The notes: generated by a model not told the origin, from the letters alone. A stretch of DNA of 64,000 nucleotides from Thauera sp. GDN1 (GCF_029223545.1 NZ_CP097870.1:620001-684000), one strand, 5' to 3'; shown: positions 22,016-34,876, counted from the stretch's first letter. Made by a program: numbers and translations.

Positions 22016-22605
22016 GAATCGATGAGCAGGCGGATGCGGGCGTCGCCGCGCGAGATGTCGAGGCGGGCGGGCAGGGCGTCGGGGCGATCGTCGGCGTAGG
22101 CGAGGTAGTCGATCCGCCAGCCGTGGTCGATCACCAGCAGCGGGCGTCCGGCGGCATCGCGTTCACGGACTTCGGCGCCGCCGTCGGGTGCGCCCTGCAC
22201 CCAGCGCGGCAGGCGGGCGGACGGCACGTCGACGCCCAGCACCTCGGGCAGCAGCGCGTCGGCGCTGGCGGCATCGCGCTGCGTGCCGTCCGCGCTCAGC
22301 AGGCGGGCGCCGTCGGGGTCGCTGTCGAGGCGGGCGACGACCTGGCCGAGCGGGCTGAGCAGGGTCAGGCGGTCGGCTTGGGCGGCGTGCTCCCATTCGA
22401 CCCGGCCGCTCGCGGCCTGGCGGCCGTCGGTGGCGGACAGCCGGCCCTCGAGCACGAAGGCGTTCATCAGCGGGCGCGGCGCGGCGCCGACGGTCCCGCG
22501 CGGGGCGAGCGGGGCGCAGGCCGCGAGCGCCACCGTCACGAGCGCTCCCGCGAGCAGGGTGCGACGGCGCGGTGCGGGTGGTCGCAATGGTTCCGAGCGC
22601 CTCAT
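21997..22605 (-). CDS. lolB: Outer-membrane lipoprotein insertion factor LolB
   Basis: Receives lipoproteins from LolA and inserts them in the outer membrane. The ATG at 22605 gives 202 residues, with a lipoprotein signal whose lipobox is LAAC (C30). The mature part contains [20 protein letters not shown], the LolB barrel start. It overlaps the TPR gene by 4 bases (ATGA) and ispE by 19 bases, so it is translationally coupled on both sides. Confidence 0.92.
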   Translation of the reverse strand: MRRSEPLRPPAPRRRTLLAGALVTVALAACAPLAPRGTVGAAPRPLMNAFVLEGRLSATDGRQAASGRVEWEHAAQADRLTLLSPLGQVVARLDSDPDGARLLSADGTQRDAASADALLPEVLGVDVPSARLPRWVQGAPDGGAEVRERDAAGRPLLVIDHGWRIDYLAYADDRPDALPARLDISRGDARIRLLIDSWTALP

Positions 22606-24317
22606 CGGATGCCGAGGCGAACTGCGGTTGCGTTGAGGAGGGCGTTGTCCGGATGGGCGGCGAGCGCCTGATCGAGGATGCGGCGGGCATCGTCGCGGCG
22701 GGACAGGCTCCACAGCACCTCGCCGAGGTGGGCGGCGATCTCGGCGTCCTGGCGCTTGGCATAGGCGCGCTCGAGATGGACCAGCGCGCCCGCGCCATCC
22801 CCGCGCCGGAAGCGCACCCAGCCCAGGCTGTCGAGGATGAAGGGGTCGTCGGGGGCGAGTTCGAGCGCGCGCAGGATCAGCGCCTCGGCCTCTTCCAGGC
22901 GCAGCTTGCGATCGGCGAGCGAGTAGCCGAGCGCGTTGTGCGCATGGGCGTGGTCGGGCTGCAGTTCGATCACCCGGCGCAGGCGGGTTTCCATCAGGTC
23001 GACGCGGTCGATGTGTTCGGCCAGCATCGCGGCCTCGTAGAGCAGGCCGGTGTCGTCGGGCGTCTCGCGCAGGGCGTCGTCGAGCACCAACAACGCTTCG
23101 GCCGGGCGCCTGGCGTCGCGCAGGATCTGCACCTCGGCGAGGATGTAGCGGCGCATGACCTCCGGTTCGTCGGCCTCGGCCTGCAGCAGGGCGCGCGCTT
23201 CGTCGACGCGGCCCTCGCGGGCGATACTCTGCGCGCTGCGGATGTTGGCCTCGGGGCGGAGTTCGGGGTCGGTGACCTCGTCGAACCACTTTCGCGCCGC
23301 TTCGCCCTGGCCGCGTTCGGCGGCGATCTGCCCGAGGTGCAGGCGGATCAGGTCGGATTGCGGATGTCCGGCCGCCAGTGCGCGCACGAAATGGACCTCG
23401 GCTTCAATCGGCTGCTCCAGTTGCAGCGACAGCAGACCGACCGCGTACAGCAGCTCGGCGTCGTTCGGCGAGGCTTCGAGCAGGCGGCGGAATTCGGTGC
23501 GTGCGGCCTCGAAGCGCTGCGCCGACACCAGGGCGCGCGCCCAGGCGAGGCGCAGCGTGGTGCTTTCGGGCTTGCGCGCGACCTCGGCCTCGAGCTGGCG
23601 CAGGGCCTCGTCGCCGGCCCCGGCCTGCTGCAGGATCTGCGCCTTCATCAGCACGGCGGGCTCCCAGCCCGGGTGGAGTTGGAGCGCCCGTTCGACGGCG
23701 GCCAGGGCGCCCATCGGGTCTTCGGCCGCCACCGCGGCCTGCGCGCGCGCAATGTGTGCCTCGGGGACGTCCAGATAGGGCTCGGTGAGCCGACCGACGA
23801 TGCCGCGCACCGCCTGCTTGTCGGGCACCCGCGCCAGGGTACGGTTGAGGCCGAGCAGGTTCTGCGCGAGCCGGCCGTTGGACTGCGCCAGCACGCGGGC
23901 GAGCTGGATCTGGACGGCGTCGAGATCGATCTCGCCGCCGTGTTCGGCGCCGCTCATGCTGGCCAGCACGCGCCGGGCTTCCTCCGAGTCGGGCGCGAGC
24001 TCCGCCCAGAGGCGCGCCGCTTCGGTCGCCATGCGCAGGTTGCGCGAATACATCGCGATCTCGGTCGCCCGGCGCGCGATGCGCGGGTCGCGGGTGGAGC
24101 GCGCGAGGTCGAGGTAGAGCTGCGCCGACAGGCCGATCTGCCCGCGCGCGCCGGCGATCTCGGCGAGCAGGAAGTGGTACAGCGTGCGCGGGGTCAGCTC
24201 CTGGTTCGGAAGCGGGCCGCCGACCGCATCGCCATTGGCCGCCGTCGCGGTCCCGCACGCGCCGAGCGCCAGGGCGAGGCAGAGGGAGCGGGCGAGGCGG
24301 GAAAGCTGGGTCTTCAT
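22602..24317 (-). CDS. TPR-repeat lipoprotein
   Basis: A 571-residue protein whose first 21 residues end in LALGAC, a lipobox, so it is probably lipid-anchored on the periplasmic side. The rest is a nearly continuous array of tetratricopeptide repeats, for example ALLVLDDALRETPDDTGLLY and AEALILRALELAPDDPFILD. It is coupled to lolB by a 4-base overlap. Homologues occur before lolB in related bacteria, but the partner is unknown; a scaffold in envelope assembly is a reasonable inference. Confidence 0.85.
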   Translation of the reverse strand: MKTQLSRLARSLCLALALGACGTATAANGDAVGGPLPNQELTPRTLYHFLLAEIAGARGQIGLSAQLYLDLARSTRDPRIARRATEIAMYSRNLRMATEAARLWAELAPDSEEARRVLASMSGAEHGGEIDLDAVQIQLARVLAQSNGRLAQNLLGLNRTLARVPDKQAVRGIVGRLTEPYLDVPEAHIARAQAAVAAEDPMGALAAVERALQLHPGWEPAVLMKAQILQQAGAGDEALRQLEAEVARKPESTTLRLAWARALVSAQRFEAARTEFRRLLEASPNDAELLYAVGLLSLQLEQPIEAEVHFVRALAAGHPQSDLIRLHLGQIAAERGQGEAARKWFDEVTDPELRPEANIRSAQSIAREGRVDEARALLQAEADEPEVMRRYILAEVQILRDARRPAEALLVLDDALRETPDDTGLLYEAAMLAEHIDRVDLMETRLRRVIELQPDHAHAHNALGYSLADRKLRLEEAEALILRALELAPDDPFILDSLGWVRFRRGDGAGALVHLERAYAKRQDAEIAAHLGEVLWSLSRRDDARRILDQALAAHPDNALLNATAVRLGIR

Positions 24318-24493
24318 GGCAAGGGTCCGGCGGACTTCGATGGAATGCGACGCGGCGCGACGACGGCGACCGGTTGCGCAGGTCGTCGGCTGGAGCGGGT
24401 TGGAGGGCTGAACTAGAATTCGGTTCGCGCCATGCCATGGTATGCAGATCGGCGCCATGGCCGCAACCTGTCCCGCCCGAGAGAGTCCTGCCG

Positions 24494-25312
24494 ATGCCCG
24501 AACTGCCGGAAGTCGAGACCACCCGCCGCGGCATCCGCCCCCATGTCGAGGGCCGGGTGCTGACCGCGCTGAAGGTGCGCAATCCGCGCCTGCGCGTGCC
24601 GGTGCCGGGCGAGCTGCCGGCGCTGCTCGCGGGGCGGACCCTGCGCGCGGTGGGGCGGCGCGCCAAGTACCTGCTGCTGGATTTCGACGCAGGCACGGTG
24701 ATCGTGCACCTGGGCATGTCGGGCAGCCTGCGCCTGGTGCGCAGCGAGGAGCCGCCCGGCGCGCACGACCATGTCGATTTCGTCTTCGGTGCGCACGCGC
24801 TGCGCCTGCGCGATCCGCGTCGCTTCGGCATGGTGGTGTGGCAGGAGGGCGAGGCGGCGCGCCATCCGCTGCTGGCGCGGCTCGGTCCCGAGCCGCTCGA
24901 TGGCGCCTTCGACGCGGCCTGGCTGCACAAGCTCACCCGCGGCCTGCGGGCGCCGATCAAGCATGTGCTGATGGACAGCCATCGCGTCGTCGGCGTGGGC
25001 AACATCTACGCGTCCGAGAGCCTGTTCCGCGCCCGCGTCCACCCGCTGGAGGCGGCCGGTCGCCTCGGCCCGCGGCGCTGTGCGCGGCTGGTCGCGGCGG
25101 TACGCGAGACGCTGGCGGCGGCGATCGCGGCCGGCGGCAGCACGCTGCGCGACTTCGTCGGCGGCGATGGCCAGCCCGGCTACTTCCAGCAGCAGTATTT
25201 CGTCTACGGCCGCGAGGGCGAGGCCTGTCGTGTGTGCGCCACGCCGGTCCGGCGCGTGGTCAGCGCGCAGCGTGCGACCTTCTTCTGCCCGCGCTGCCAG
25301 CGCCGCGGCTGA
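24494..25312 (+). CDS. mutM: Formamidopyrimidine-DNA glycosylase
   Basis: Removes 8-oxoguanine and related lesions, then cleaves the abasic site. The ATG at 24494 is fixed because the catalytic proline must follow Met: the protein opens MPELPEVETTRRGI with P2 and E3. It has 272 residues, a conserved helix-two-turn-helix segment (VVGVGNIYASESLF), and a C-terminal zinc finger with CRVC and CPRC pairs. It is divergent from the TPR lipoprotein. Confidence 0.97.
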   Translation: MPELPEVETTRRGIRPHVEGRVLTALKVRNPRLRVPVPGELPALLAGRTLRAVGRRAKYLLLDFDAGTVIVHLGMSGSLRLVRSEEPPGAHDHVDFVFGAHALRLRDPRRFGMVVWQEGEAARHPLLARLGPEPLDGAFDAAWLHKLTRGLRAPIKHVLMDSHRVVGVGNIYASESLFRARVHPLEAAGRLGPRRCARLVAAVRETLAAAIAAGGSTLRDFVGGDGQPGYFQQQYFVYGREGEACRVCATPVRRVVSAQRATFFCPRCQRRG

Positions 25313-25473
25313 GTCGGCCGGCATGCGCCCGGCGGCGTGATCCGCGCCCGGCGTGCAATTTGGCACGGAAGCAGCGTGGGAAGCTGGCTATGCTCCGCGG
25401 GCGAGGGCGTGGAAGCGAGGGGCGCTCCCCTTGCTCCAGCTCCCGCGCGGGACCCTGTCCGACGAGTGAACCG

Positions 25474-27444
25474 ATGACCGATCTGACCGAACAATTCTCG
25501 GCCTACAGCCGTTGGCGCAGCCACGCGGGAGAGGCCGTGACCCGCCTGCGCAGCTGGCTGGCACGCAACGACGTGGGCGATGCGCAGTCCGAGCTGCGCC
25601 TGCAGTACCTGCTCGACAGGCTGCGCGACGACAAGCTCACCGTGGCCTTCGTGGCCGAGTTCTCGCGCGGCAAGTCCGAGCTGATCAACGCCATCTTCTT
25701 CGGCGACCACGGCGACCGCATCCTGCCCTCGAGCGCAGGCCGCACCACGATGTGTCCGACCGAGCTGCAGTGGAGCAAGGGCGCGGTCCCCGAGCTGCGC
25801 CTGCTGCCGATCCGCACGCGTGCGCAGCAGGCTTCCGTGAGCGAGCTCAGGCGCCATCGCGAGGCATGGACGATCGAGCCCCTGGCCGCGGTCGATGCGG
25901 CCAGCCTGCAGCGCGCGCTCGCGCGCGTGGGCGAGACCGAACGCGTCGGCGCCGAGCAGGCGCGGGCGCTGGGCTTCGCGGTCGATTCCGGCGGTGACGA
26001 GGGCCTCAAGCCGGGGGCCGACGGCCTGGTCGAGATCCCGCGCTGGCGGCATGCGCTGATCCAGTTCCCGCATCCGCTGCTCGAGCAGGGGCTGGTCGTG
26101 CTCGACACCCCGGGCCTGAACGCGATCGGCGCCGAACCCGAGCTGACCCTGTCGATGCTGCCCAATGCCCATGCGGTGCTGTTCATCCTCGCTGCCGACA
26201 CCGGCGTCACCCAGAGCGATCTCGCGGTGTGGCGCAATTACGTGCAGGCAGGCGCGACGCGTCAGCGCGGGCGCATCGTGGTGCTCAACAAGATCGACGG
26301 GCTGTGGGACGGGTTGCGCGACGAAGCACAGATCGACCGCGAGATCGGTCGCCAGATCGAGTCTGTGGCCGGAACGCTCGGCATCGATCGCACTGCGGTA
26401 TTCCCGGTCTCGGCGCAGAAGGCCCTGGTCGCGCGCATCCAGGACGACCAGCCGCTGCTCGCGCGCAGCCGCATCCCGGCGCTCGAGCGCGCGCTGAGCG
26501 AGGACCTGCTGCCGACCCGGCAGGAGATCGTGCGCGACGACATCCTCGCCGAGACCCGCGAGGCCAGCGCGAAGACCCGCACCCTGCTCGAGGCCCGGCT
26601 CGCCGGCTTGCGCGAGCAGCTCCAGGAGCTCACCGACCTGCGCGGCAAGAACCAGAGCGTCATCGAATACATGATGCGCAAGATCCGCAGCGAGAAGGAA
26701 GAGTTCGACCAGGGCCTGCAGAAGTACTACGCGGTGCGCTCGGTGTTCTCGGACCTCACCAACAGCCTGCTCGACCACATGGGGCTGGACACGCTGCGCG
26801 ACGAGACCCGCCGCACCCGCGAGGCGATGCTCGAATCGACCTTCACGCAAGGCCTGCGCGAGGCGATGGAGGGCTACTTCGAGAACCTGCGCGCCAACCT
26901 GCAGCGCTCGACTGCCGAGATCTCCGAGATCACCCGCATGCTCGAGGCGATGTACAAGCGCTTCAGCGTCGAGCACGGCCTCAAGCTGTCGGCGCCGGAG
27001 GCCTTCTCGACGCTGCGTTACGAGAGCGAGCTAGACCGCCTGGAGGCGATCTTCAACCGCCAGATCAATACCGCGCTCACCCTGGTGACGACCGGGAAGC
27101 AGGCGCTGACGCAACAGTTCTTCGAGACCGTGGCGATGCAGGCTCGGCGCACCTTCGAGCTCGCCAACCAGGACGTCGAGCAGTGGCTGCGCGCGGTCAT
27201 GTCGCCGCTGGAGACCCAGGTGCGCGAGTACCAGATACAGCTCAAGCGCCGCCTGGAGAGCGTCAAGCGCATCCACGAGGCGACCGACACGCTGGAGAAC
27301 CGGGTCGAGGAGCTCGCGCAGAACGAGGCCGCCGTCCGTGCGCTGATCGCCGAGCTCGACGCGCTCGAGGCCGGCATCGCCGACACGCTCGGTGTGCCTG
27401 TCGCCGCAGCGCGGGTGCGCGACGAGGTGCGCGCGGCCGCCTGA
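25474..27444 (+). CDS. Dynamin-like large GTPase
   Basis: A 656-residue protein of the bacterial dynamin family, thought to remodel or protect membranes. The ATG at 25474 gives a GTPase domain first: P-loop AEFSRGKSELIN (61-72), switch motif DTPGLN (211-216) and base-recognition NKID (272-275). The rest (about 340-656) is long charged helix with coiled-coil character, as in dynamin stalks. The P-loop has Ala at the first, usually Gly, position. No clear membrane segment. It stands alone after mutM with its own terminator, whereas many bacterial dynamins come in pairs. Confidence 0.8.
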   Translation: MTDLTEQFSAYSRWRSHAGEAVTRLRSWLARNDVGDAQSELRLQYLLDRLRDDKLTVAFVAEFSRGKSELINAIFFGDHGDRILPSSAGRTTMCPTELQWSKGAVPELRLLPIRTRAQQASVSELRRHREAWTIEPLAAVDAASLQRALARVGETERVGAEQARALGFAVDSGGDEGLKPGADGLVEIPRWRHALIQFPHPLLEQGLVVLDTPGLNAIGAEPELTLSMLPNAHAVLFILAADTGVTQSDLAVWRNYVQAGATRQRGRIVVLNKIDGLWDGLRDEAQIDREIGRQIESVAGTLGIDRTAVFPVSAQKALVARIQDDQPLLARSRIPALERALSEDLLPTRQEIVRDDILAETREASAKTRTLLEARLAGLREQLQELTDLRGKNQSVIEYMMRKIRSEKEEFDQGLQKYYAVRSVFSDLTNSLLDHMGLDTLRDETRRTREAMLESTFTQGLREAMEGYFENLRANLQRSTAEISEITRMLEAMYKRFSVEHGLKLSAPEAFSTLRYESELDRLEAIFNRQINTALTLVTTGKQALTQQFFETVAMQARRTFELANQDVEQWLRAVMSPLETQVREYQIQLKRRLESVKRIHEATDTLENRVEELAQNEAAVRALIAELDALEAGIADTLGVPVAAARVRDEVRAAA

Positions 27445-27478
27445 GGCCGGATAGGCCCCGACATAGGGCCGGAATGGA

Positions 27479-27513
27479 CGAAGGGGCGAACCAGTGGTCC
27501 GCCCCTTCGCTTT
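27479..27513 (+). terminator. Rho-independent terminator after the dynamin-like gene
   Basis: CGAAGGGGCG/CGCCCCTTCG arms (27479-27488 and 27500-27509) with an 11-base loop that can pair further (ACCA/TGGT), followed by CTTTT. It lies between two convergent genes. Confidence 0.82.
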
Positions 27514-27533
27514 TCGGGATGCCGTCTGCCCGC

Positions 27534-30265
<2,732 letters not shown>

Positions 30266-30335
30266 GGCGGAGCGGATTCCGTGCGTGGCGTCTCGGCGGC
30301 GCGGGGCCTGGATGGGATGGGCTCGGGCGCGGACT

Positions 30336-31712
30336 TCAGTGGCGCGCGGCGGCGGCAGACGAGCGCGGGCGCTGTTCGCCCGGCGCCTGTGGTTCGAGGC
30401 GGGCGGTGTTGAGGCTGAGGTCGTCGAAGTAGCGCTTCGCCACCGCCTGCACCTCCTCGGCGGTCACCGCGCGCAGGCCTTCGAGCAGCCTTTCCTCGTC
30501 GCGCCAGGACATGCCGGCGGATTCGAGGTAGCCGATCTCCATCGCCTGGCCCATCAGCGAGTCGCGCTTGTAGACCTGGGCGGCGATCGCCTGCGTCTTC
30601 ACCCGCGCCAGCTCCTGCGCGCTGATGCCCTCGTCGCGGATGCGCTGCAGCTCGGCGCGCAGCGCCGCGGCGAGCACGTCGGGCGTGGTGCCGGCGGCGG
30701 GCACGCCGTGCAGGTAGAACAGCGCCGGGCCGCGGTTGCCGGTGTCGTAGCTGGCGCCGGCGCTGACCGCGATCTGGCGGTCGCGGACGAGGTTGCGGGT
30801 GAGGCGGGCGCCGTCGTAGCCGTCGAGGACCGCAGCGAGCACGTCGAGCGCGTAGGCCTCGCGGTCGCTTTCCGGGTCGCGCAGCGCGGGCACGTGCCAG
30901 GCCATCGCGACATAGGGCAGTTCGGCGGGGGCCTTCACCACCGCGGCGCGCGGGCCGCGCTGCGCCGGCTCGGAGGAGGGGCGCCGCGCCGGCAGTTCGC
31001 GCGCGGCGATGCTGCCGTAGTGCTTCTCGGCTTCGCGGAACACCTCGCGGTGGTCCACGTCGCCGACCACCACCAGATACGCGTTGTTGGGCGCATACCA
31101 GCGCCGGTACCACGCGCGGGCGTCCTCCGGCTGCATCGCCTCGAGGTCGGGCATCCAGCCGATCACCGGGCGGCGGTAGGGGTGGGCCTGGTAGGCGGTG
31201 GCCATCAGCTGCTCGAATACCAGCGCGCGCGGCTGGTCGTCGGTGCGCAGGCGGCGTTCTTCCTTGACCACCTCGAGCTCGCGCGCGAACTCCTCGTCGG
31301 TCAGCACCAGGTGCTGCATGCGGTCGGCCTCGAGCGCCATCATCGTCGACAGATGGGCTGGCGGAACCTGCTGGAAATAGGCGGTGTAGTCCTTGCCGGT
31401 GAAGGCGTTGTCGCGCCCGCCGAGCGCGGCCACGCGCGCGTTGAACTCGCCCGGCCCGACCTCCTTCGTACCCTTGAACATCATGTGCTCGAGCACGTGG
31501 GCGACGCCGGAGACGCCGTCCGGCTCGTCCATCGCGCCGGCGCGGTACCACACCATGTGCACCACCGAGGGCGCGCGGCGGTCCTCCTTGACGATCAGCT
31601 TCATGCCGTTGGCGAGCGTGGTCTCGAAGGGGTTGGCGAGGGCGGGCTGGGTGAGCGTGGCGGCGAGCACGGCGCCGAGCGTCAGGCTGCGGGCAAGGGC
31701 TTGGCGAAACAT
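30336..31712 (-). CDS. M16-family zinc metallopeptidase, catalytic subunit
   Basis: A 458-residue exported peptidase. I chose the ATG at 31712 because AGGA lies 9 bases upstream, and the upstream ATG at 31727 lacks a site. The signal peptide ends near TQPALAN. The zinc motif HVLEHMMF (HxxEH) is intact, with the downstream glutamate expected around ALGGRDNAFTGKDYTAY. The paired domain (about 240-440) holds YLHGVPAAG. It likely works with the non-catalytic homologue downstream. It is divergent from ftsY. Confidence 0.9.
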   Translation of the reverse strand: MFRQALARSLTLGAVLAATLTQPALANPFETTLANGMKLIVKEDRRAPSVVHMVWYRAGAMDEPDGVSGVAHVLEHMMFKGTKEVGPGEFNARVAALGGRDNAFTGKDYTAYFQQVPPAHLSTMMALEADRMQHLVLTDEEFARELEVVKEERRLRTDDQPRALVFEQLMATAYQAHPYRRPVIGWMPDLEAMQPEDARAWYRRWYAPNNAYLVVVGDVDHREVFREAEKHYGSIAARELPARRPSSEPAQRGPRAAVVKAPAELPYVAMAWHVPALRDPESDREAYALDVLAAVLDGYDGARLTRNLVRDRQIAVSAGASYDTGNRGPALFYLHGVPAAGTTPDVLAAALRAELQRIRDEGISAQELARVKTQAIAAQVYKRDSLMGQAMEIGYLESAGMSWRDEERLLEGLRAVTAEEVQAVAKRYFDDLSLNTARLEPQAPGEQRPRSSAAAARH

Positions 31713-31875
31713 GGAGTTGTCCTGCATCTGTTAGAATCCGCGGCACTCCGCGAGGCCTGCTGCGCGCTGCGCAGCCCGGCCGGGGAGCCGCATCTTAGCG
31801 TGATCGGCGGTGCGCGCCCATGCTTGCCGGGCCGCGCGCGCCGACGCAAAACGTCCCCTCTGACCCGAGCGTTTC

Positions 31876-33294
31876 ATGTTTGGTTTCCTGAAGAAGAAGT
31901 TCGGCAAGTCCGGCGACGCGGAAAAGTCCGCCGAGCAGGCGGCCGAGGCGCAGCCCATTGTCGAGGCGGCTGGCGAGGACCTCGCCTCCGCGCCCGCGGC
32001 GGTCGCCGACGTCCCGTCGCAAGCCTTGCCGGCCGAGCGCGCGCCGGAGGGCGAGGCGGTGGCCGAGGTGGCGCCGGCGGCAGCGCCGGCCGCGCCCGCA
32101 GCAGCGCCGATGCCTGCCGAGCCCGAGCCGCTGGCGATCGAGGGCGGCGTGGAGGCCTCCGCGCCGCAGCGGCAGCACAGCGCCGAAGCGGTCGGCGAAC
32201 CCGCGCCAGAGCAGGGCGCCGAGCGTGAAGCGGCGCCGGCACCGTCGCCCGAGCCGACCGTCGAGGTCGCGTCGGAGTCCGCAGCGGAATCGGCAGGCGA
32301 ACCCATTGCACCCCAGGCCGTCGTCCCCGCCGCTCCGGTGGCGAAGAAGTCGTGGACCGAACGCCTCAAGGCCGGCCTCGCCCGCACCCGACAGCAGATC
32401 GGCGGTGGCCTGGCGAACCTGTTCGGCCTGCGCAAGATCGACGAGGACCTGCTCGAGGAACTCGAATCCACCCTGCTGATGGCCGACTGCGGGGTGGATG
32501 CCACCCAGCACCTGATGGACGACCTGCGCCGGCGCTGGAAGCGCGACCGCCTGGAAACCGCCGACCAGCTGCAGAAGGCGCTCGCCGACGGGCTGCACGA
32601 GATCATCGCCCCGCTCGAGGCGCCGCTGCAGGTCGCAGGCCACCGACCCTTCATCATCATGATCGCGGGCGTCAATGGCTCAGGCAAGACGACCTCGATC
32701 GGCAAGCTCGCCAAGTATTTCCAGGCCCAGGGCAAGAGCGTGCTGCTCGCCGCCGGCGACACCTTCCGCGCCGCCGCGCGCGAGCAGCTGATGACCTGGG
32801 GCGAGCGCAACAAGGTCACCGTGGTCGCGCAGGACAGCGGCGATGCCGCGGCGGTGATCTTCGACGCCATCAACGCCGCACGTGCGCGCAATATCGACGT
32901 CGTGCTCGCCGACACCGCCGGGCGCCTGCCGACCCAGCTCCACCTGATGGAAGAGATCGCCAAGGTGCGCCGCGTGATCGCCAAGGCCGACCCCAGCGGC
33001 CCGCACGAGGTGCTGCTGGTGCTCGACGCCAACATCGGCCAGAACGCGCTCGCGCAGGTGAAGGCCTTCGACAAGGCGATCGGCGTCACCGGCCTGGTCG
33101 TCACCAAGCTCGATGGCACCGCCAAGGGCGGCGTGCTGGCGGCGATCGCGCGCCAGTGTCCGAAGCCGCTGCGCTTCATCGGCGTGGGCGAGGGCATCGA
33201 CGACCTGCAGCCCTTCGCGGCGCGCGAGTTCGTCGATGCGCTGTTCGAGCCGGGCGCCGGCGCAGTGAAGAACGGAGCGGGCGGGCGCGCATGA
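31876..33294 (+). CDS. ftsY: Signal recognition particle receptor FtsY
   Basis: The SRP receptor GTPase at the inner membrane. It has 472 residues: an acidic, Ala/Pro/Glu-rich N-terminal region (about 15-155) that contacts membrane and translocon, then the N domain (from about 160) and G domain with GVNGSGKTTSIGKLA, the insertion-box DTAGRLP and TKLDGTAKGG. The stop overlaps the ftsE start (ATGA). The ftsY-ftsE-ftsX order is classical. Confidence 0.97.
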   Translation: MFGFLKKKFGKSGDAEKSAEQAAEAQPIVEAAGEDLASAPAAVADVPSQALPAERAPEGEAVAEVAPAAAPAAPAAAPMPAEPEPLAIEGGVEASAPQRQHSAEAVGEPAPEQGAEREAAPAPSPEPTVEVASESAAESAGEPIAPQAVVPAAPVAKKSWTERLKAGLARTRQQIGGGLANLFGLRKIDEDLLEELESTLLMADCGVDATQHLMDDLRRRWKRDRLETADQLQKALADGLHEIIAPLEAPLQVAGHRPFIIMIAGVNGSGKTTSIGKLAKYFQAQGKSVLLAAGDTFRAAAREQLMTWGERNKVTVVAQDSGDAAAVIFDAINAARARNIDVVLADTAGRLPTQLHLMEEIAKVRRVIAKADPSGPHEVLLVLDANIGQNALAQVKAFDKAIGVTGLVVTKLDGTAKGGVLAAIARQCPKPLRFIGVGEGIDDLQPFAAREFVDALFEPGAGAVKNGAGGRA

Positions 33295-33983
33295 TCGTCT
33301 TCGAGGACGTGGCCAAACGCTATGCGGGCGGCTACACGGCGCTGGCGGGCGTCGGTTTCGAGATCCGCCACGGCGAGCTGGTCGTGCTGTCGGGGCATTC
33401 CGGTGCGGGCAAGAGCACGCTGTTCAAGCTCATCCCGGTCATCGAGCGCCCGACCGCCGGGCGCGTGCTGATCAACGGCCAGGACGTGTCGCACCTGCCG
33501 AAGACGGCGATTCCCTACCTGCGCCGAAACCTCGGTCTCGTGCTGCAGGAGAGCCGGCTGCTGTTCGATCGCAACGTCTACGACAACGTGATGCTGCCGC
33601 TGGTGATCACCGGCCATCCGCCGGGCGATGCGGCAAAGCGTGTCGCCGCGGCGCTGGAGCGCGTGGGCCTGGACGGGCGCGGCAAGGAAATGCCGGCAGG
33701 CCTGTCGGGGGGTGAGCAGCAGCGGGTGGCGATCGCGCGCGCGATCGTGAACCGGCCGTCGATCCTGATCGCCGACGAGCCCACCGCCCACCTCGACCCG
33801 GCCTACGCGGCCGACATCGCCGCGCTGTTCCGTTCCTTCAACGATGCCGGCGTCACCGTGCTGGTGTCCACCCACGACGCCAGCCTGTTCGCCGCCAGCC
33901 GCCCGCGCCGGCTGGTGCTGGCCAAGGGCCTGCTGGTCGAGGATTCGCGCCCGACCGGGCGTCCGGCGCAGGAGGCGGCATGA
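33291..33983 (+). CDS. ftsE: Cell division ATP-binding protein FtsE
   Basis: The ATPase of the FtsEX complex, which controls septal peptidoglycan hydrolases. It has 230 residues with Walker A SGHSGAGKSTLFKL, signature LSGGEQQRVAIAR, Walker B ILIADEPTAHLD and the switch histidine in STHDASL, all intact. It overlaps ftsY and ftsX by 4 bases each. Confidence 0.97.
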   Translation: MIVFEDVAKRYAGGYTALAGVGFEIRHGELVVLSGHSGAGKSTLFKLIPVIERPTAGRVLINGQDVSHLPKTAIPYLRRNLGLVLQESRLLFDRNVYDNVMLPLVITGHPPGDAAKRVAAALERVGLDGRGKEMPAGLSGGEQQRVAIARAIVNRPSILIADEPTAHLDPAYAADIAALFRSFNDAGVTVLVSTHDASLFAASRPRRLVLAKGLLVEDSRPTGRPAQEAA

Positions 33984-34876
33984 TCAACTGGTTCTACCTG
34001 CATCTGCGTGCGATCGGCCATGCGCTGCGCCGCCTGGTCGCGCAGCCGCTGGGCACGCTGCTGTCGGCGCTGGTGGTCGGCATCGCGCTGTCGCTGCCGG
34101 GCGGCGGCTACCTGCTGCTGGACAACGTTTCCTCGCTGGTGCGCGGCGTCTCCGGCACGCCCGAGATCAGCGTCTTCCTCGACACCGCGGCCGGCGCGCC
34201 GGACGTGGCCGCGATCGAGGAGCGCCTGAAGGCCGAGCCGGCGCTCGCGAGCTACCGTTTCGTGCCGCGCGACGAGGGGCTGCGCCAGCTCGAGGCCGCA
34301 GGCCTCGGCGACGTGCTCGGCGGGCTCAAGGCGAATCCGCTGCCGGATGCCTTCGTGATCGCGCCGCGCGGCGAGGATCCGGCGGTGTTCGCGGACCTGG
34401 CCGAGCGCGCCAGGGGCTGGCCGCGGGTGGCGCACGTGCAGCTCGACTCGGCCTGGGTCGAGCGCCTGCACGCCCTGCTCGGGCTCGGCCGCTCGGCGGT
34501 GCTGATCCTGGCCGGCCTGCTCGGCTTCGCGCTCGTCATCGTCACCTTCAACACCATCCGCCTGCAGATCCTGACTCAGCGCCAGGAGATCGCGGTGAGC
34601 CAGCTGCTGGGCGCCACCGATCCCTTCATCCGCCGCCCCTTCTACTGGTTCGGCGGCCTGCAGGGTGCGCTCGGCGGGCTGGTGGCGCTGGGCACGGTAT
34701 GGCTGGGCGTGCAGGCGCTGGCGCAGCCGGTCGTCCGCCTTGCCGAAACCTATGGCGCGGTGTTCCAGCTCGGCGGGCCGGATTGGCGTGCGTCGCTTGC
34801 CATCGTCGCCTTCGCCGCCTTCCTCGGCTGGCTGGGCGCGGCGATCTCGGTGCGCCGGCATCTCGCCGGTGCTTGA
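33980..34876 (+). CDS. ftsX: Cell division protein FtsX
   Basis: The membrane subunit of FtsEX. It has 298 residues: a first membrane segment around 20-45, a periplasmic domain (about 50-165) that in homologues contacts EnvC-type activators, then three C-terminal membrane helices starting at SAVLILAGLLGFALVIVTFN. The conserved EIAVSQLLGATDPFIRRPF loop is present. It overlaps ftsE by 4 bases and is followed by a very long inverted repeat. Confidence 0.95.
   Translation: MINWFYLHLRAIGHALRRLVAQPLGTLLSALVVGIALSLPGGGYLLLDNVSSLVRGVSGTPEISVFLDTAAGAPDVAAIEERLKAEPALASYRFVPRDEGLRQLEAAGLGDVLGGLKANPLPDAFVIAPRGEDPAVFADLAERARGWPRVAHVQLDSAWVERLHALLGLGRSAVLILAGLLGFALVIVTFNTIRLQILTQRQEIAVSQLLGATDPFIRRPFYWFGGLQGALGGLVALGTVWLGVQALAQPVVRLAETYGAVFQLGGPDWRASLAIVAFAAFLGWLGAAISVRRHLAGA

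Noticed and set aside
24442..25474. Upstream extension of the dynamin-like frame to 1000 codons
   Set aside because: The first 344 codons overlap mutM in another frame and have no GTPase features. ATG at 25474 opens the real protein.
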